From positions 370,809 to 434,808 of the forward strand of contig NZ_LT854639.1 in NCBI RefSeq assembly GCF_900184255.1: a stretch of DNA of 64,000 bases, in the 5' to 3' direction. Origin of the DNA: Haloimpatiens massiliensis. GTDB taxonomy: Bacteria; Bacillota; Clostridia; Clostridiales; Clostridiaceae. The position numbers and the translations under genes were made by a program. A model generated the notes under the pieces. It was given only the letters and a program-made list of their open reading frames with translations. It was not told the DNA's origin and ran no database searches. This document shows, piece after piece, positions 9,182 through 18,528 of this stretch (its first letter is position 1; every line of letters starts with the position of its first letter).

Positions 9182-9196
9182 TAGGTGCCTGGCACC
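9182..9196. repeat. Short perfect palindrome AGGTGCCTGGCACCT
   Basis: A 15-bp palindrome, far more GC-rich than its surroundings, just after the stop of the DUF1846 gene. It is preceded by short direct repeats of ATAATTCGGT. I recall similar short palindromes being common in clostridial intergenic DNA; no role is assigned. Confidence 0.5.
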
Positions 9197-9199
9197 TTA

Positions 9200-10702
9200 T
9201 TAATAATAAAGACTTTCTGTTGGATATTCTGGGTCACAGGTTATATCAATGCCAAGTCTTCTGAAGGTTTGCTCATCATTTGTGCTTATGATTGTAGTAG
9301 AGTGAGCCTGACAACCTTTTAGCATGGATAGTTTTTCCATAGCCACTTGTGCAGTTGGATTTGTGGCTGCACATATGCTAAGGGCAATTAAAACTTCCTC
9401 ACAGCTTAAGGCAGTGTTTTTAATGCCTAAAGTTTTCGATTTTAAGTTTATTATAGGTTCAAGTATAACTGGAGAAATAAGGTGAATTTCATCAGATATA
9501 TTAGCTAGGTATTTAACAGCATTTAAAATTACAGCTGCTGTGCCATCCATTACGTTTGAACCCTTACCAGTAAGTATTGTGCCATCATTAAGTTCTAATG
9601 CTACTGCTGGACAAATTTCATTTTTATGAGATTTCTCCTTTAATTCAGCTGAACGCATTCTTGCAGGTATAACAACTTTTCTATCTTCTTGTTTTAAATT
9701 AAGTTCTTCCATAATAAGTTTAACTCTTTGCATAGTTTCCTTATCTGTATAACCTTTTTTATATTCGCATCCAGTTTTGAAATATCTTCTTATTATCTCC
9801 TGCTTAGAAGCTTCTTTTACAACCTCGTCATCAGTAATTCCAAAGCCTACTCTATTTACCCCCATGTCTGTTGGTGATTTATATATAGATTCTTCCCCAG
9901 TTATTTTTTCTATAATTCTTTTAAGTACAGGGAAAGTTTCAATGTCTCTATTATAGTTTACAGCTACTTTATTATAAGCATCAAAATGAAATGAATCGAT
10001 CATGTTTACATCTTTAAGGTCTGCTGTAGCAGCTTCATAAGCTATATTTAAAGGATGCTTTAATGGAACATTCCATACTGGGAAGGTTTCAAATTTTGAA
10101 TACCCTGCCACGTTCCCCCTTTTATATTCATGGTAAAGCTGACTTAAACATGTAGCTAATTTACCACTACCTGGACCTGGAGCTGTTACTACAACTATAG
10201 GCTTTGAAGTTTCAATATATGGATTTTTACCATATCCTTCATCGCTTACAATTGTGTCTACATCTGTAGGGTATCCCTTAGTAGCTCTATGTTTATATAC
10301 TTTTATACCTCTACGCTCTAATCTATTTATAAAAACAGTAGTTGCTGGTTGTCCATCGTATCTAGTAATAACAACACTATTTACCTCTAAATCATAGGAT
10401 CTTAAGTCGTCAATAAGTCTTAAAACATCCATATCATAAGTGATTCCGAAATCACCTCTTATCTTATTTCTTTCGATATCTCCAGCATATACACAAATAA
10501 CTATTTCAACTTTTTCTTTTAATTTGTGTAGAAGTTTTATTTTTGCATTTTCATCAAATCCAGGTAAAACTCTCTTTGCATGAAGATCAAATAGAAGTTT
10601 TCCTCCAAATTCTATGTACAATTTGTCATAGTTGTTAACTCTTTCTAGTATGTATTTTGACTGTTCTTCTAAATACTTTTTGTGATCAAATCCTATACGC
10701 AT
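9200..10702 (-). CDS. DUF1846 (UPF0371) family protein
   Basis: A 500-residue cytoplasmic protein matching the DUF1846 family in length and sequence. Recognisable segments are MRIGFDHKKYLEEQS, YIEFGGKLLFDLHAKRVLPG, the nucleotide-binding-like VVVTAPGPGSGKLATCLSQL, and KKGYTDKETMQRVKLIM. The family is widespread in Firmicutes and its biochemical role is not settled. The GPGSGK loop suggests phosphate or nucleotide binding, which is inference. It appears monocistronic, with a roughly 770-bp upstream gap. A perfect short palindrome AGGTGCCTGGCACCT lies at its 3' end (9182-9196). Confidence 0.9.
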   Translation of the reverse strand: MRIGFDHKKYLEEQSKYILERVNNYDKLYIEFGGKLLFDLHAKRVLPGFDENAKIKLLHKLKEKVEIVICVYAGDIERNKIRGDFGITYDMDVLRLIDDLRSYDLEVNSVVITRYDGQPATTVFINRLERRGIKVYKHRATKGYPTDVDTIVSDEGYGKNPYIETSKPIVVVTAPGPGSGKLATCLSQLYHEYKRGNVAGYSKFETFPVWNVPLKHPLNIAYEAATADLKDVNMIDSFHFDAYNKVAVNYNRDIETFPVLKRIIEKITGEESIYKSPTDMGVNRVGFGITDDEVVKEASKQEIIRRYFKTGCEYKKGYTDKETMQRVKLIMEELNLKQEDRKVVIPARMRSAELKEKSHKNEICPAVALELNDGTILTGKGSNVMDGTAAVILNAVKYLANISDEIHLISPVILEPIINLKSKTLGIKNTALSCEEVLIALSICAATNPTAQVAMEKLSMLKGCQAHSTTIISTNDEQTFRRLGIDITCDPEYPTESLYY

Positions 10703-11145
10703 GTTTACGCTTCACCATCCTAAAATAATTTTATAAGTTTAAATAATGCCTTTAACAAAAATAAATATATTTAGCCTTATTGTAGTTTCTAATGTAATTT
10801 CTATAGTAGAAACTAATTAATAAGAATAAATATATTTTAATTAACCAATTGATTATAATTCCTATTGTTATAGTGATACATAAATTAATAAGAATGCAAC
10901 ATTCCTGAATAATATATAAAATTTTGTATCCAAATTAAGGATACATAAATTAAAAAGAATAAACAGATTTTAATGAAGAATTTCTAATAGATTCTCTAAT
11001 AAAAATTCTAATAGATTTTAAAATATAAAATACAAATATTAACTCAATAAATTTCTTTGACATTTCATTATTGCATAGTTTTCTCATAATGTAAATAGCA
11101 TTTAGGCAGTAAATATAATATATAAATTTTCTTTATTTTCGAAAA

Positions 11146-11181
11146 AAACCCTTTAAGCTTATCATATATGACTTAGGGTTT
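11146..11181 (-). terminator. Terminator downstream of xpt
   Basis: On the minus strand AAACCCTAAG pairs with CTTAAAGGGTTT, followed by a run of T. A second weaker stem (TAATAC / GTATTA) at 11248-11277 lies between it and xpt. The rest of 10703-11146 contains only AT-rich sequence with small inverted repeats such as TAGTTTCTA / TAGAAACTA; no gene is seen there. Confidence 0.65.
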
Positions 11182-11318
11182 ATTAATGCCATAAAATATT
11201 TTATAATTATAGAAATTTTCTATAATCAACTATTGATCAAAAATTAATACCCCCAAATTTTAACTTGAGAGTATTACCTTATAAATTATAATTTTTTTCA
11301 TTATATTTTTTCATTATA

Positions 11319-11457
11319 CGATTAATCCACAATAAGCATTACATTACCTGAATTATGAAATTTCTCAAATTAAATTTATTGTTCCCAGCTCTTATGCAAG
11401 GCATGGAGGAGAAATTTCATAATTCCATCCCATTGTACCTTTTTGTGGTTTAATCAT
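11319..11457. repeat. Inverted-repeat element, family M, copy 1 (shortened)
   Basis: 139-bp element whose ends CGATTAATCCACAATAAG and GTACCTTTTTGTGGTTTAAT are inverted copies of each other and match the ends of 59464-59633. Inner arms contain GAATTATGAAATTTCT. One inner arm (the CTTATGCAAG side) is deleted relative to the other copy. Non-coding and MITE-like. Confidence 0.75.
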
Positions 11458-11476
11458 TATACTTTTTTCATTTTTT

Positions 11477-12052
11477 CTATTCAGCAATAAACTCTATTAA
11501 ATCCTTTGCTAGTTTACCAATACGTGCCAAAGAATAAACATCATATCCCTTTTCTTTTAATTTATCACGTCCTGGTTGAAATGATTTTTCGACAACAATG
11601 CCAATACCAGAAACTTCTGCTCCTGCCTGTTCTACTAATCTTGCAGCACCTAAAGCAGCCTCTCCATTAGCCAAAAAATCATCTATAACTAGTATCTTAT
11701 CTTCTGCTGTTATATATTTTTTTGACAAGGTTAGTTCATAATCTACTCCTTTAGTAAAAGAGTGAATTGTAGTTTGATATACATCATCTTTTAAAATCTT
11801 TGACGATTGCTTTTTTAAAGTTACCATAGGCAAATTCATCTGCATAGCAGTCATAACCGCAGGAGCAATGCCTGAACTTTCTATTGTAAATACTTTTGTA
11901 ATACCCTTATCCTGAAAATAGTTTTTAAAATAAGTTCCCATTTGATACATTAATTGTGGATCTACTTGATGATTCAAGAAAGAATCAACCTTTAATACAT
12001 TTTCATTTAATGCATGCCCTTCATGTAAAATTCTCTTATGTAAAATCTCCAT
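11477..12052 (-). CDS. xpt: Xanthine phosphoribosyltransferase
   Basis: A 191-residue enzyme that converts xanthine and PRPP to XMP in purine salvage. The type I PRTase signature is VLVIDDFLANGEAALG-like (KILVIDDFLANGEAAL, about residues 122-137), with the N-terminal MEILHKRILHEGHALNEN and SGIAPAVMTAMQMNLP typical of Xpt. The start follows GAGGTGAT. It is second in an operon, about 100 bp after pbuX, and shares the guanine riboswitch upstream of pbuX. Pairing of permease and PRTase under one riboswitch supports the assignment. Confidence 0.95.
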   Translation of the reverse strand: MEILHKRILHEGHALNENVLKVDSFLNHQVDPQLMYQMGTYFKNYFQDKGITKVFTIESSGIAPAVMTAMQMNLPMVTLKKQSSKILKDDVYQTTIHSFTKGVDYELTLSKKYITAEDKILVIDDFLANGEAALGAARLVEQAGAEVSGIGIVVEKSFQPGRDKLKEKGYDVYSLARIGKLAKDLIEFIAE

Positions 12053-12151
12053 TTCTATATCACCTCATAATATATCTAGTGCAGCACACCCTACACCATT
12101 ATTTTGTAGTCTTTTAAATAAAACTTTCTTTATGCTAGGTAGCAGTTCAAC

Positions 12152-13453
12152 CTAATCTCTTTCTTTTAGTATCACGTTCAATATAAGCGCCACTATAGTT
12201 CCTGTGGAAATTCCTGAGGAAAAAAGCATCTTTAAGCCTTCTGGTAATTTACCTATAAATTCTGGTCTAAAAGTAACTCCCAATCCTAGCCCAATAGCTG
12301 TGGCAATTATTAATAAATTACGGTTATTTATCTTCACTTTGCTTAAAGTTTGAATTCCCGCTGCTGCTACTGTTCCAAACATAACAATTCCAACGCCTCC
12401 AAGCACTGGTTGTGGCATTATATTAATAAGTGCTGCAACTTTAGGGAATAACCCCAAAAATATTAGAAGTATTCCAGCAGTCATGGTTACATGACGACTA
12501 GCTACTTTTGTTAATGGAATTAATCCAATATTTTGACTAAAAGACGTATTAGGAAGTCCTCCAAAAAATCCTGCAATCATGCTACCTACTCCATCTGATA
12601 AAACACCAGCTCCAACTCGCTTTTCATCTTCTTTTAATCCTGAAACTTCCAATATAGCTTTAAGACATCCTACTGTTCCTATAATAGTTACAAAATATGC
12701 TGGAATAAATGGAAGTAAACATTTTATATTAAAATTAACACCATATGCAAAAATATTAGGCATAGATACCCAACTTGCTTCAGCTACTGATGAGAAATCT
12801 ATCATATTCATAGGTATACAAATAATATATCCCAAAACCATACCAATTAGTATAGATGCACTGCTCGTAAGTCCCCTTCCATAATGGTTTAAAAGTAGTG
12901 TAACTATCATTATGAATAGAGCTATAGAAATATTTTTTAAGCTTCCATAGTTAGGAGACCCAACCCCTCCTGCGGCCCAATCTATAGAAACGGGTAATAG
13001 AGTTAGTCCAATTAAACATACTACTGTACCTGTTACTACTGGAGGAAATAATTTCATTAAAGGCTTAATAAAAAAACTTAGCATAATAACTATAACTGCA
13101 CCTAAAATGGTACCATCAAAAATACCTGCTAGTCCATATTGAGAACCTACAGCAATGGCTGGTGCCACAAAAGTAAAGTCTGTTCCCATTATACAAGCAA
13201 CACGAGCTCCCACTGGACCTATTCCCTTAGATTGAATAACAGTCGCCACCCCTGCCATTAAAATTGCAGCACTAATTAGAGCTGTGGATATTTTAGCATC
13301 CAATCCCAATGCTCCTGAAATAACTATAGGTACTACAATAATTCCACCAAAGGCTGCGAATATATGCTGGAATCCTAGTAGAATCTGAGCTGGAATCTTA
13401 GGTTTATCATCAACTCCATAGTTCAACTGCACTTGAGCTTCATTGTTTTTCAT
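12152..13453 (-). CDS. pbuX: Xanthine permease (NCS2/UraA family)
   Basis: A polytopic inner-membrane purine:cation symporter of about 433 residues with roughly 12-14 hydrophobic helices. Family motifs: GGIIVVPIVISGALGLD near the N-terminus, GARVACIMGTDFTFVAPAIA, and GGLPNTSFSQNIGLIPLTKV, which is the NCS2 signature region for xanthine/uric acid carriers. The start at 13453 (MKNNEAQVQ) is chosen because AGAGGAG lies about 11 nt upstream; an in-frame ATG 57 nt earlier lacks a good site. First gene of the riboswitch-controlled operon with xpt. Confidence 0.93.
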   Translation of the reverse strand: MKNNEAQVQLNYGVDDKPKIPAQILLGFQHIFAAFGGIIVVPIVISGALGLDAKISTALISAAILMAGVATVIQSKGIGPVGARVACIMGTDFTFVAPAIAVGSQYGLAGIFDGTILGAVIVIMLSFFIKPLMKLFPPVVTGTVVCLIGLTLLPVSIDWAAGGVGSPNYGSLKNISIALFIMIVTLLLNHYGRGLTSSASILIGMVLGYIICIPMNMIDFSSVAEASWVSMPNIFAYGVNFNIKCLLPFIPAYFVTIIGTVGCLKAILEVSGLKEDEKRVGAGVLSDGVGSMIAGFFGGLPNTSFSQNIGLIPLTKVASRHVTMTAGILLIFLGLFPKVAALINIMPQPVLGGVGIVMFGTVAAAGIQTLSKVKINNRNLLIIATAIGLGLGVTFRPEFIGKLPEGLKMLFSSGISTGTIVALILNVILKERD

Positions 13454-13602
13454 ATTCTTTTTTACTCCTCTCTTGTTAAAAATACTTATATTAAAAATAT
13501 TTTCTATCATACAAGGAGCTTCGTAATGGATATGATTAAAGTCATATAATTATTTATATAAAACATAGCTATATAACAAATTTATAAGGCAAATTTGTAA
13601 AA

Positions 13603-13641
13603 CAAAAAACACCTCAATATACATATAATATATGAGGTGTT
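13603..13641 (-). terminator. Riboswitch-controlled terminator of pbuX-xpt
   Basis: Between the aptamer and pbuX, AACACCTCA pairs with TGAGGTGTT on the minus strand, followed by a T-run. This is the expected expression platform for premature termination when guanine is bound. Confidence 0.8.
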
Positions 13642-13689
13642 GATTTTAAAATAAACAGATATAAATTCCATCTAATTATTAAAAAACAA

Positions 13690-13761
13690 TACCCCGTAGT
13701 CTGCTAATTTACGGTTAGCAGGTAGAAACTTTCGGTCCATATTACCGATGATATACGAGCT
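13690..13761 (-). ncRNA. Guanine-type purine riboswitch
   Basis: Read on the minus strand it contains every hallmark of a purine aptamer. P1 pairs CTCGTA with TACGGGG, P2 carries the loop TAATATGGA, J2/3 reads GTTTCTACC, P3 is CTGCTAACCGTAAATTAGCAG (loop CCGTAAA), and J3/1 is GACTACG. The specificity base in GAC-TA is C, the guanine/xanthine class; adenine sensors have U. A TATAAT hexamer lies just upstream (about 13777-13782). It controls purine salvage genes pbuX and xpt, as expected. Confidence 0.95.
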
Positions 13762-13835
13762 TTCTGTATGATATACTGCATTATATCATATTTTTTTTAA
13801 TAATCATATGGTAAAATATTAATGTTATGAGAATA

Positions 13836-14168
13836 TTGCGAAGCAATACATTGAAGAAAAATCTGATTTTAATTCCGTAATAAATGTGGAATTTGGGACT
13901 GTTCACAATACGCCAAGAACTTCTAAATGTCTCACAGTTAAAGCCCCTAAAGCTTTCAAACTCACTCGTTCCTCGTTCAAACATGAAAGTTTCTTAACGG
14001 GTCTTTAACTGTGAGACATAAGAAGTTCTAAGGCTAGTTCAATAGTCCCAAATTCCACATTTATTACTACATTAAAATCAGATTTTTAGTTTAATATGTA
14101 TGTGGTTTTAGAGTAGAAGCCTACTAAAGGATGATTTTCCTCCTCTTCGCTATGGAAAATCTTTAATT
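13836..14168 (+). repeat. Palindromic composite repeat, copy C
   Basis: Lead hairpin ATTGCGAAGCAAT (about 13834-13846), then a 231-nt hairpin (13857-14087), then module P (14111-14168). The outer stem is AAAAATCTGATTTTAATT / ATTAAAATCAGATTTTT, and a middle stem has AATGTGGAATTTGGGACT / AGTCCCAAATTCCACATT. A further stem is CTCACAGTTAAAG / CTTTAACTGTGAG. The apex core CCTAAAGCTTTCAAACTC ... ATGAAAGTTTCTTAACGGG matches copies A and D. The middle stems differ from A/D yet stay paired. A 67-codon frame across it is not a gene. Confidence 0.85.
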
Positions 14169-14400
14169 CATAAAATAAATATAAAGGTGCTCATAATATT
14201 TTTTAGGCGAAGCCTTTCGTTTAGTCTCTAATTAATAGTTACAAATATTATTTTGACTAATCGTGAAATATAATTGTTAACTTTGATTGTGTACTAGTAA
14301 ATAATTGATTATAAAAATGCATTAATGTGTAATAATTAATATATTTTGCCTTAAGGCATTAATTTGTATAAATCTTAAATTTGTAGGGTAGACCAGGTAA

Positions 14401-14527
14401 AAGGTAATAAGTTAGAAGTAAGAGCTCTTGAAAAAATTCAGCAAAGCTGAATTTTCACCATAACTATTACTTCTTAGCTATTACCTATTACTTATCTACA
14501 AGTTCTTATTTATCTAACAATTAAAGA
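14401..14527 (-). repeat. Repeat module Q (hairpin), copy 2
   Basis: Second copy of the 3430-3566 module. The arms GGTAATAAGTTAGAAGTAAG and its partner ending in ACTTCTTAGCTATTACC pair around TTCAGCAAAGCTGAA on the plus strand. The neighbouring stretch 14169-14400 is AT-rich with no recognisable gene. Confidence 0.7.
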
Positions 14528-14868
14528 TTTTCCGTAACGTAGTGGAGAAAAATCATCCTTTAGTAGGCTGTCTCTCCCATAAGTAATGTACATATGAACC
14601 AAAAAATCTGTCTTTAAGGTAACAATAAATATATTTTTTTAGACTATTGAGCTAGCCTTAGAAATTCTTTGTTTTCAAATTTCAATACCCGTTAAGAAGC
14701 TTTCATGTTTGAGCGCCGTTAGAAGCGAGTTTGAAAGCTTTAGGGTATTAAAATTTGAAAACATTAGAATTTCTTGGCGTATTGCGAACAGTCTAATAAA
14801 ATATATTTATTGTGGACTTAAAGACAGATTTTTCTTGCAACACTTGCTTCGTAATATATTCTTTTGTT
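14521..14868 (-). repeat. Palindromic composite repeat, copy D (with module P)
   Basis: In minus orientation: a lead segment (14835-14868) immediately after hydA, the long hairpin (14601-14834), then module P (14521-14580, TTTCCGTAACGTAGTGGAG ... TTTAGTAGGCT). The hairpin is nearly identical to copy A at 3780-4011. It sits where a hydABC terminator is expected and may do that job. Confidence 0.85.
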
Positions 14869-14871
14869 GAT

Positions 14872-16605
14872 TTACTTTGTTCTGTAGTGAGTGTGAAGTA
14901 GCTCATGCGCTATGTGGCTATTTGGTTTCTCGAAAAACTCATCATAAGCCTGTTTTATCATTGGATTTTCATGAGACTTTCTTATGATTTTATTGGAGTC
15001 TACGGAATATATACATTCCATCCTCTTCTTAACTATTTCAGTATCGCACTTACTGTATGGTTGTCCTGCACCATTTATACATCCGCCTGGACATGCCATG
15101 ATTTCTACAAAATGATATTTTGATTTTCCCTCTTTTATATCATCCATAATTTTTCTAGCATTACCTAGTGAACTAGCTACTGCTATATTTACATCTTTTC
15201 CGTTTAAACTTATAGTAGTTTCCTTTATACCTTTAAGACCTCTTACATCTTTAAAGTCTACATTTTCTAAAGTTTCACCAGTTACCCATTCATAAGCAGT
15301 TCTTAAAGCAGCTTCCATAACACCGCCAGTAGTGCCAAATATAGAACCAGCTCCAGTAGATTCTCCTAATGGGTTATCGAATTCTGCATCTTTTAAATTT
15401 TTTAAATCTATACCAGATTCTTTTAACATTTGTGAAAATTCTCTTGTGGTAATTACTATGTCCACATCTTTCATTCCTTCTCTGGCCATTTCTTCTCTAT
15501 TAGCTTCATACTTTTTAGCAGTACATGGCATTATAGAAACTACCACTACATCCTTAGAATCTATGCCTAACTTTTTAGGTAAATAAGTTTTTGCCATAGC
15601 ACCAAAAATTTGTTGTGGTGACTTACAGCTAGATAAGAATCTTGTGTTTTCTGGATACTGATTTTCCACAAAATTAACCCATGCTGGACAGCAGCTGGTC
15701 ATAAGCGGAAGATTTTCACCTTTAGTAAATCTTTCTATGAACTCAGTAGCCTCTTCCATAATAGTCATATCTGCTGCAAAGTTTGTATCATAAACTCCAT
15801 TAAAGCCCATTTTCTTTAATGCTGCTACCATCTTAGGAGTTATATTAACGCCAGCTTCAATATTAAATTCTTCTCCTAATGCAACTCTTACTGCTGGAGC
15901 CACTTGAACTACCACATGTTTATTCTTATCATCTAATAAAGGCCATATTTTATCGTAATCTCTCTCTTCACTTAAAGCTCCTGTAGGACAAACTGCAACA
16001 CATTGTCCACAATAAGTGCAGTTAGTGTCTACTAAAGGTTCATTAAAAAAGGTTGATACTACCGAATTAAATCCTCTATCAATTTCAGTTAAGACATTAA
16101 TTTTCTGAACCTCATTACACATGGTAACACATCTTCTACACAAAATACATTTATCCATATCCCTAACTATTACCTTTGAAGATCTATCTATTTCATATTC
16201 TGATATCTCACCTTGAAATCTATTTTTTCTTATACCTAAATCTGCTGCTATTTTTTGAAGTTCGCATTTTCCATTTCTTTCACACTGCAAACAATCATTG
16301 GGATGATCAGATAATAAAAGCTCCACTATAGTTCTTCTAGCCTTAATAGCTCTTGGTGAATGAGTTTTAATAACCATTCCTTCTGTAGCTTCTACAGAAC
16401 AAGATGGAATTAATTTGCCTTTTCCCTCCTGCTCAACTACACAAACTCTACAAGTTCCTTTACAATTTCTGGTTTTACCATTATTCATATACATATGACA
16501 AAGAGTAGGTATATTTATGTTTAATTTCTTAGCTGCATCTAATACGGAGGTGCCTTTTTCCACTTCTACTCTTTCACCATCTATAACTAAATTAATCATA
16601 TCCAT
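14872..16605 (-). CDS. hydA: [FeFe] hydrogenase catalytic subunit
   Basis: A 577-residue cytoplasmic enzyme that reduces protons to H2. Domain order: N-terminal [2Fe-2S] ferredoxin-like domain (Cys in CHMYMNNGKTRNCKGTCRVC), the His/Cys-ligated cluster region (CLQCERNGKCELQ), two [4Fe-4S] clusters (CILCRRCVTMC and CTYCGQCVAVCPTGA), then the H-cluster domain. The latter has L1 TSCCPAW near 302, L2 MPCTAKKYE near 358 and L3 MACPGGCINGAGQP near 502. A C-terminal small-subunit-like tail follows. Together with the two upstream NuoF- and NuoE-like genes this matches a trimeric electron-bifurcating HydABC that couples NADH and ferredoxin oxidation to H2. Start follows GGAGGGAAG. It lacks the extra C-terminal [2Fe-2S] domain of the T. 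maritima subunit. Confidence 0.95.
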   Translation of the reverse strand: MDMINLVIDGERVEVEKGTSVLDAAKKLNINIPTLCHMYMNNGKTRNCKGTCRVCVVEQEGKGKLIPSCSVEATEGMVIKTHSPRAIKARRTIVELLLSDHPNDCLQCERNGKCELQKIAADLGIRKNRFQGEISEYEIDRSSKVIVRDMDKCILCRRCVTMCNEVQKINVLTEIDRGFNSVVSTFFNEPLVDTNCTYCGQCVAVCPTGALSEERDYDKIWPLLDDKNKHVVVQVAPAVRVALGEEFNIEAGVNITPKMVAALKKMGFNGVYDTNFAADMTIMEEATEFIERFTKGENLPLMTSCCPAWVNFVENQYPENTRFLSSCKSPQQIFGAMAKTYLPKKLGIDSKDVVVVSIMPCTAKKYEANREEMAREGMKDVDIVITTREFSQMLKESGIDLKNLKDAEFDNPLGESTGAGSIFGTTGGVMEAALRTAYEWVTGETLENVDFKDVRGLKGIKETTISLNGKDVNIAVASSLGNARKIMDDIKEGKSKYHFVEIMACPGGCINGAGQPYSKCDTEIVKKRMECIYSVDSNKIIRKSHENPMIKQAYDEFFEKPNSHIAHELLHTHYRTK

Positions 16606-16623
16606 TTTTCTTCCCTCCCTACG

Positions 16624-18519
16624 CTACTCAATTGTTATAGCCTTAACTGGACATGCATTATAACAAGCTCCACATTTTATGCATATCTCTTTATCTATTA
16701 CATGCTTTTCTTTGACACTGCCCTGTATAGCTCCTACCGGACAAGTTCTAGCACATTTTGTGCATCCTATACATTTATCTGTAATTTTGTAAGCCAAAAG
16801 TTTTTTACAAACTTTAGCTGGACATGTTTTATTATTCACGTGAGCTTCATATTCATCTCTAAAATACTGTAATGTACTTAGCACTGGATTTGGAGCTGAT
16901 ACTCCTAAACCACAAAGTGAAGTGTCTCTTATGACTTTGCAAAGTTCCTCCATATTATCCAAGTCCTCTTCTGAGGCTTTGCCTTCAGTAACTCTATTTA
17001 ATAATTCTAATAGTCTCTTATTTCCTACTCTACAAGGTGTACATTTACCACAGGACTCATCTACAGTAAATTCCAAATAGAATTTTGCCACATCAACCAT
17101 ACAGTTATCCTCATCAAGAACAATCATTCCACCAGAACCCATCATAGAACCTATTTCTGTTAAAGTATCATATTCAATAGGTATATCTATAAATGAATTA
17201 GGTATACATCCACCAGATGGTCCTCCAGTTTGCACAGCTTTTAGTTCTTTACCGTCTTTTATTCCTCCACCTATTTCATATATAATTTCCTTTAGAGATA
17301 TTCCCATAGGCACTTCTACAAGTCCTACATTATTTATTTTACCTGCCAATGAAAACACCTTAGTTCCAGCAGATTTAGCTGTTCCTATGGAACTATACCA
17401 AGCTGCTCCTTTATTGATTATAGGCGCAATATTTGCAAAGGTCTCTACATTATTTACACAAGTAGGTCTTTTCCACAAACCTTTCTCAGAAGTACGAGGT
17501 GGCTTCATGGTTGGTTCTCCTCTTTGTCCCTCTATGGAGTGAATAAGTGCTGTAGCTTCTCCACAAACAAATGCTCCTGCACCATATTTTATTTCTATAC
17601 TAAAGTCAAAACCTGTACCTAATATGTTTTCTCCTAAAAGCCCTGCTTCTTCAGCATGACTTATAGCTATTCTTAATCTGTGAACAGCTAAAGGATATTC
17701 TGCTCTTATATATATATATCCCTTATTAGAACCTGTAGCATATCCGCAAATAGCCATAGCTTCTAATACACTATGAGGATCTCCTTCTAATATGGCTCTA
17801 TCCATGAAAGCACCTGGGTCGCCTTCATCAGCATTACATATAACATATTTAATGTCGCCTTTAGCTCTTAGGGCAGTTTGCCATTTCCTACCTGTAGGGA
17901 ATCCTCCGCCCCCTCTTCCTCTTAATCCTGAATCTGTTACTTCTTTTACAGTCTCCTCAGGTGTCATTTCAGTAAGCACCTTCCCAAGAGCGGTATAAGC
18001 TCCTGAAGCGAGAACTTCTTCAAAATTTTCTGGGTCTATTACACCACAATTTCTTAACGCAATTTTTACCTGTTTTTTATAAAAAGGAATGTCTTTTTTG
18101 TTTCTTACTTTTTTCTTAGTTTCAGGTTCATCATATAAAAGTCTCTCTACTACTTTCCCTCCAACTATATGACTTTTAATAATTTCTCCTGCATCTTCAG
18201 GTGAAACCTTAACATAAAACACATTATCAGGAACTACCTCTATCACAGGTCCTTCTGAACAGAATCCAAAACACCCAGTCATTATAACCTTGGTACTTTC
18301 TTCCATCCCTGCCTTTTTTATTTCCTCATTTAACTTTTCTATTATCTTATGTGAATTAGCTGATTTACATCCTGGACCACCGCATACTAATATTTGTCTT
18401 TCTTTAATTTCCTTGCTCTCTTTGATGTCACTACCTTCTTGGTTATATCTCAAACTAACGATTTTGCTATATTGCTCTTTTATTTGTAGCAATTTATTAT
18501 AGTCTACTATTCTCTCCAT
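16624..18519 (-). CDS. hydB: Bifurcating hydrogenase, NuoF-like subunit
   Basis: A 631-residue flavin subunit. It has an N-terminal thioredoxin-like [2Fe-2S] domain (CGGPGCKSANSHK, TGCFGFCSEGP) and a NuoF core with the FMN/NADH-binding GLRGRGGGGFPTGRKW and GAGAFVCGEATALIHSIEG. The NuoF [4Fe-4S] Cys set is CGKCTPCRVGNKRL plus a later Cys. Two C-terminal ferredoxin clusters follow (CIGCTKCARTCPVGA, CIKCGACYNACPVKA). The extra N- and C-terminal cluster domains distinguish it from complex I NuoF and are typical of HydB, where bifurcation is thought to take place. It lies 18 bp upstream of hydA and 9 bp after hydC, so the three genes form one transcription unit. Confidence 0.95.
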   Translation of the reverse strand: MERIVDYNKLLQIKEQYSKIVSLRYNQEGSDIKESKEIKERQILVCGGPGCKSANSHKIIEKLNEEIKKAGMEESTKVIMTGCFGFCSEGPVIEVVPDNVFYVKVSPEDAGEIIKSHIVGGKVVERLLYDEPETKKKVRNKKDIPFYKKQVKIALRNCGVIDPENFEEVLASGAYTALGKVLTEMTPEETVKEVTDSGLRGRGGGGFPTGRKWQTALRAKGDIKYVICNADEGDPGAFMDRAILEGDPHSVLEAMAICGYATGSNKGYIYIRAEYPLAVHRLRIAISHAEEAGLLGENILGTGFDFSIEIKYGAGAFVCGEATALIHSIEGQRGEPTMKPPRTSEKGLWKRPTCVNNVETFANIAPIINKGAAWYSSIGTAKSAGTKVFSLAGKINNVGLVEVPMGISLKEIIYEIGGGIKDGKELKAVQTGGPSGGCIPNSFIDIPIEYDTLTEIGSMMGSGGMIVLDEDNCMVDVAKFYLEFTVDESCGKCTPCRVGNKRLLELLNRVTEGKASEEDLDNMEELCKVIRDTSLCGLGVSAPNPVLSTLQYFRDEYEAHVNNKTCPAKVCKKLLAYKITDKCIGCTKCARTCPVGAIQGSVKEKHVIDKEICIKCGACYNACPVKAITIE

Positions 18520-18528
18520 AACTATTTA

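Noticed and set aside
13781..13984. 67-codon frame across repeat C and the pbuX promoter region
   Set aside because: No ribosome binding site, overlaps the hairpin repeat, and matches only the other repeat-derived frame.
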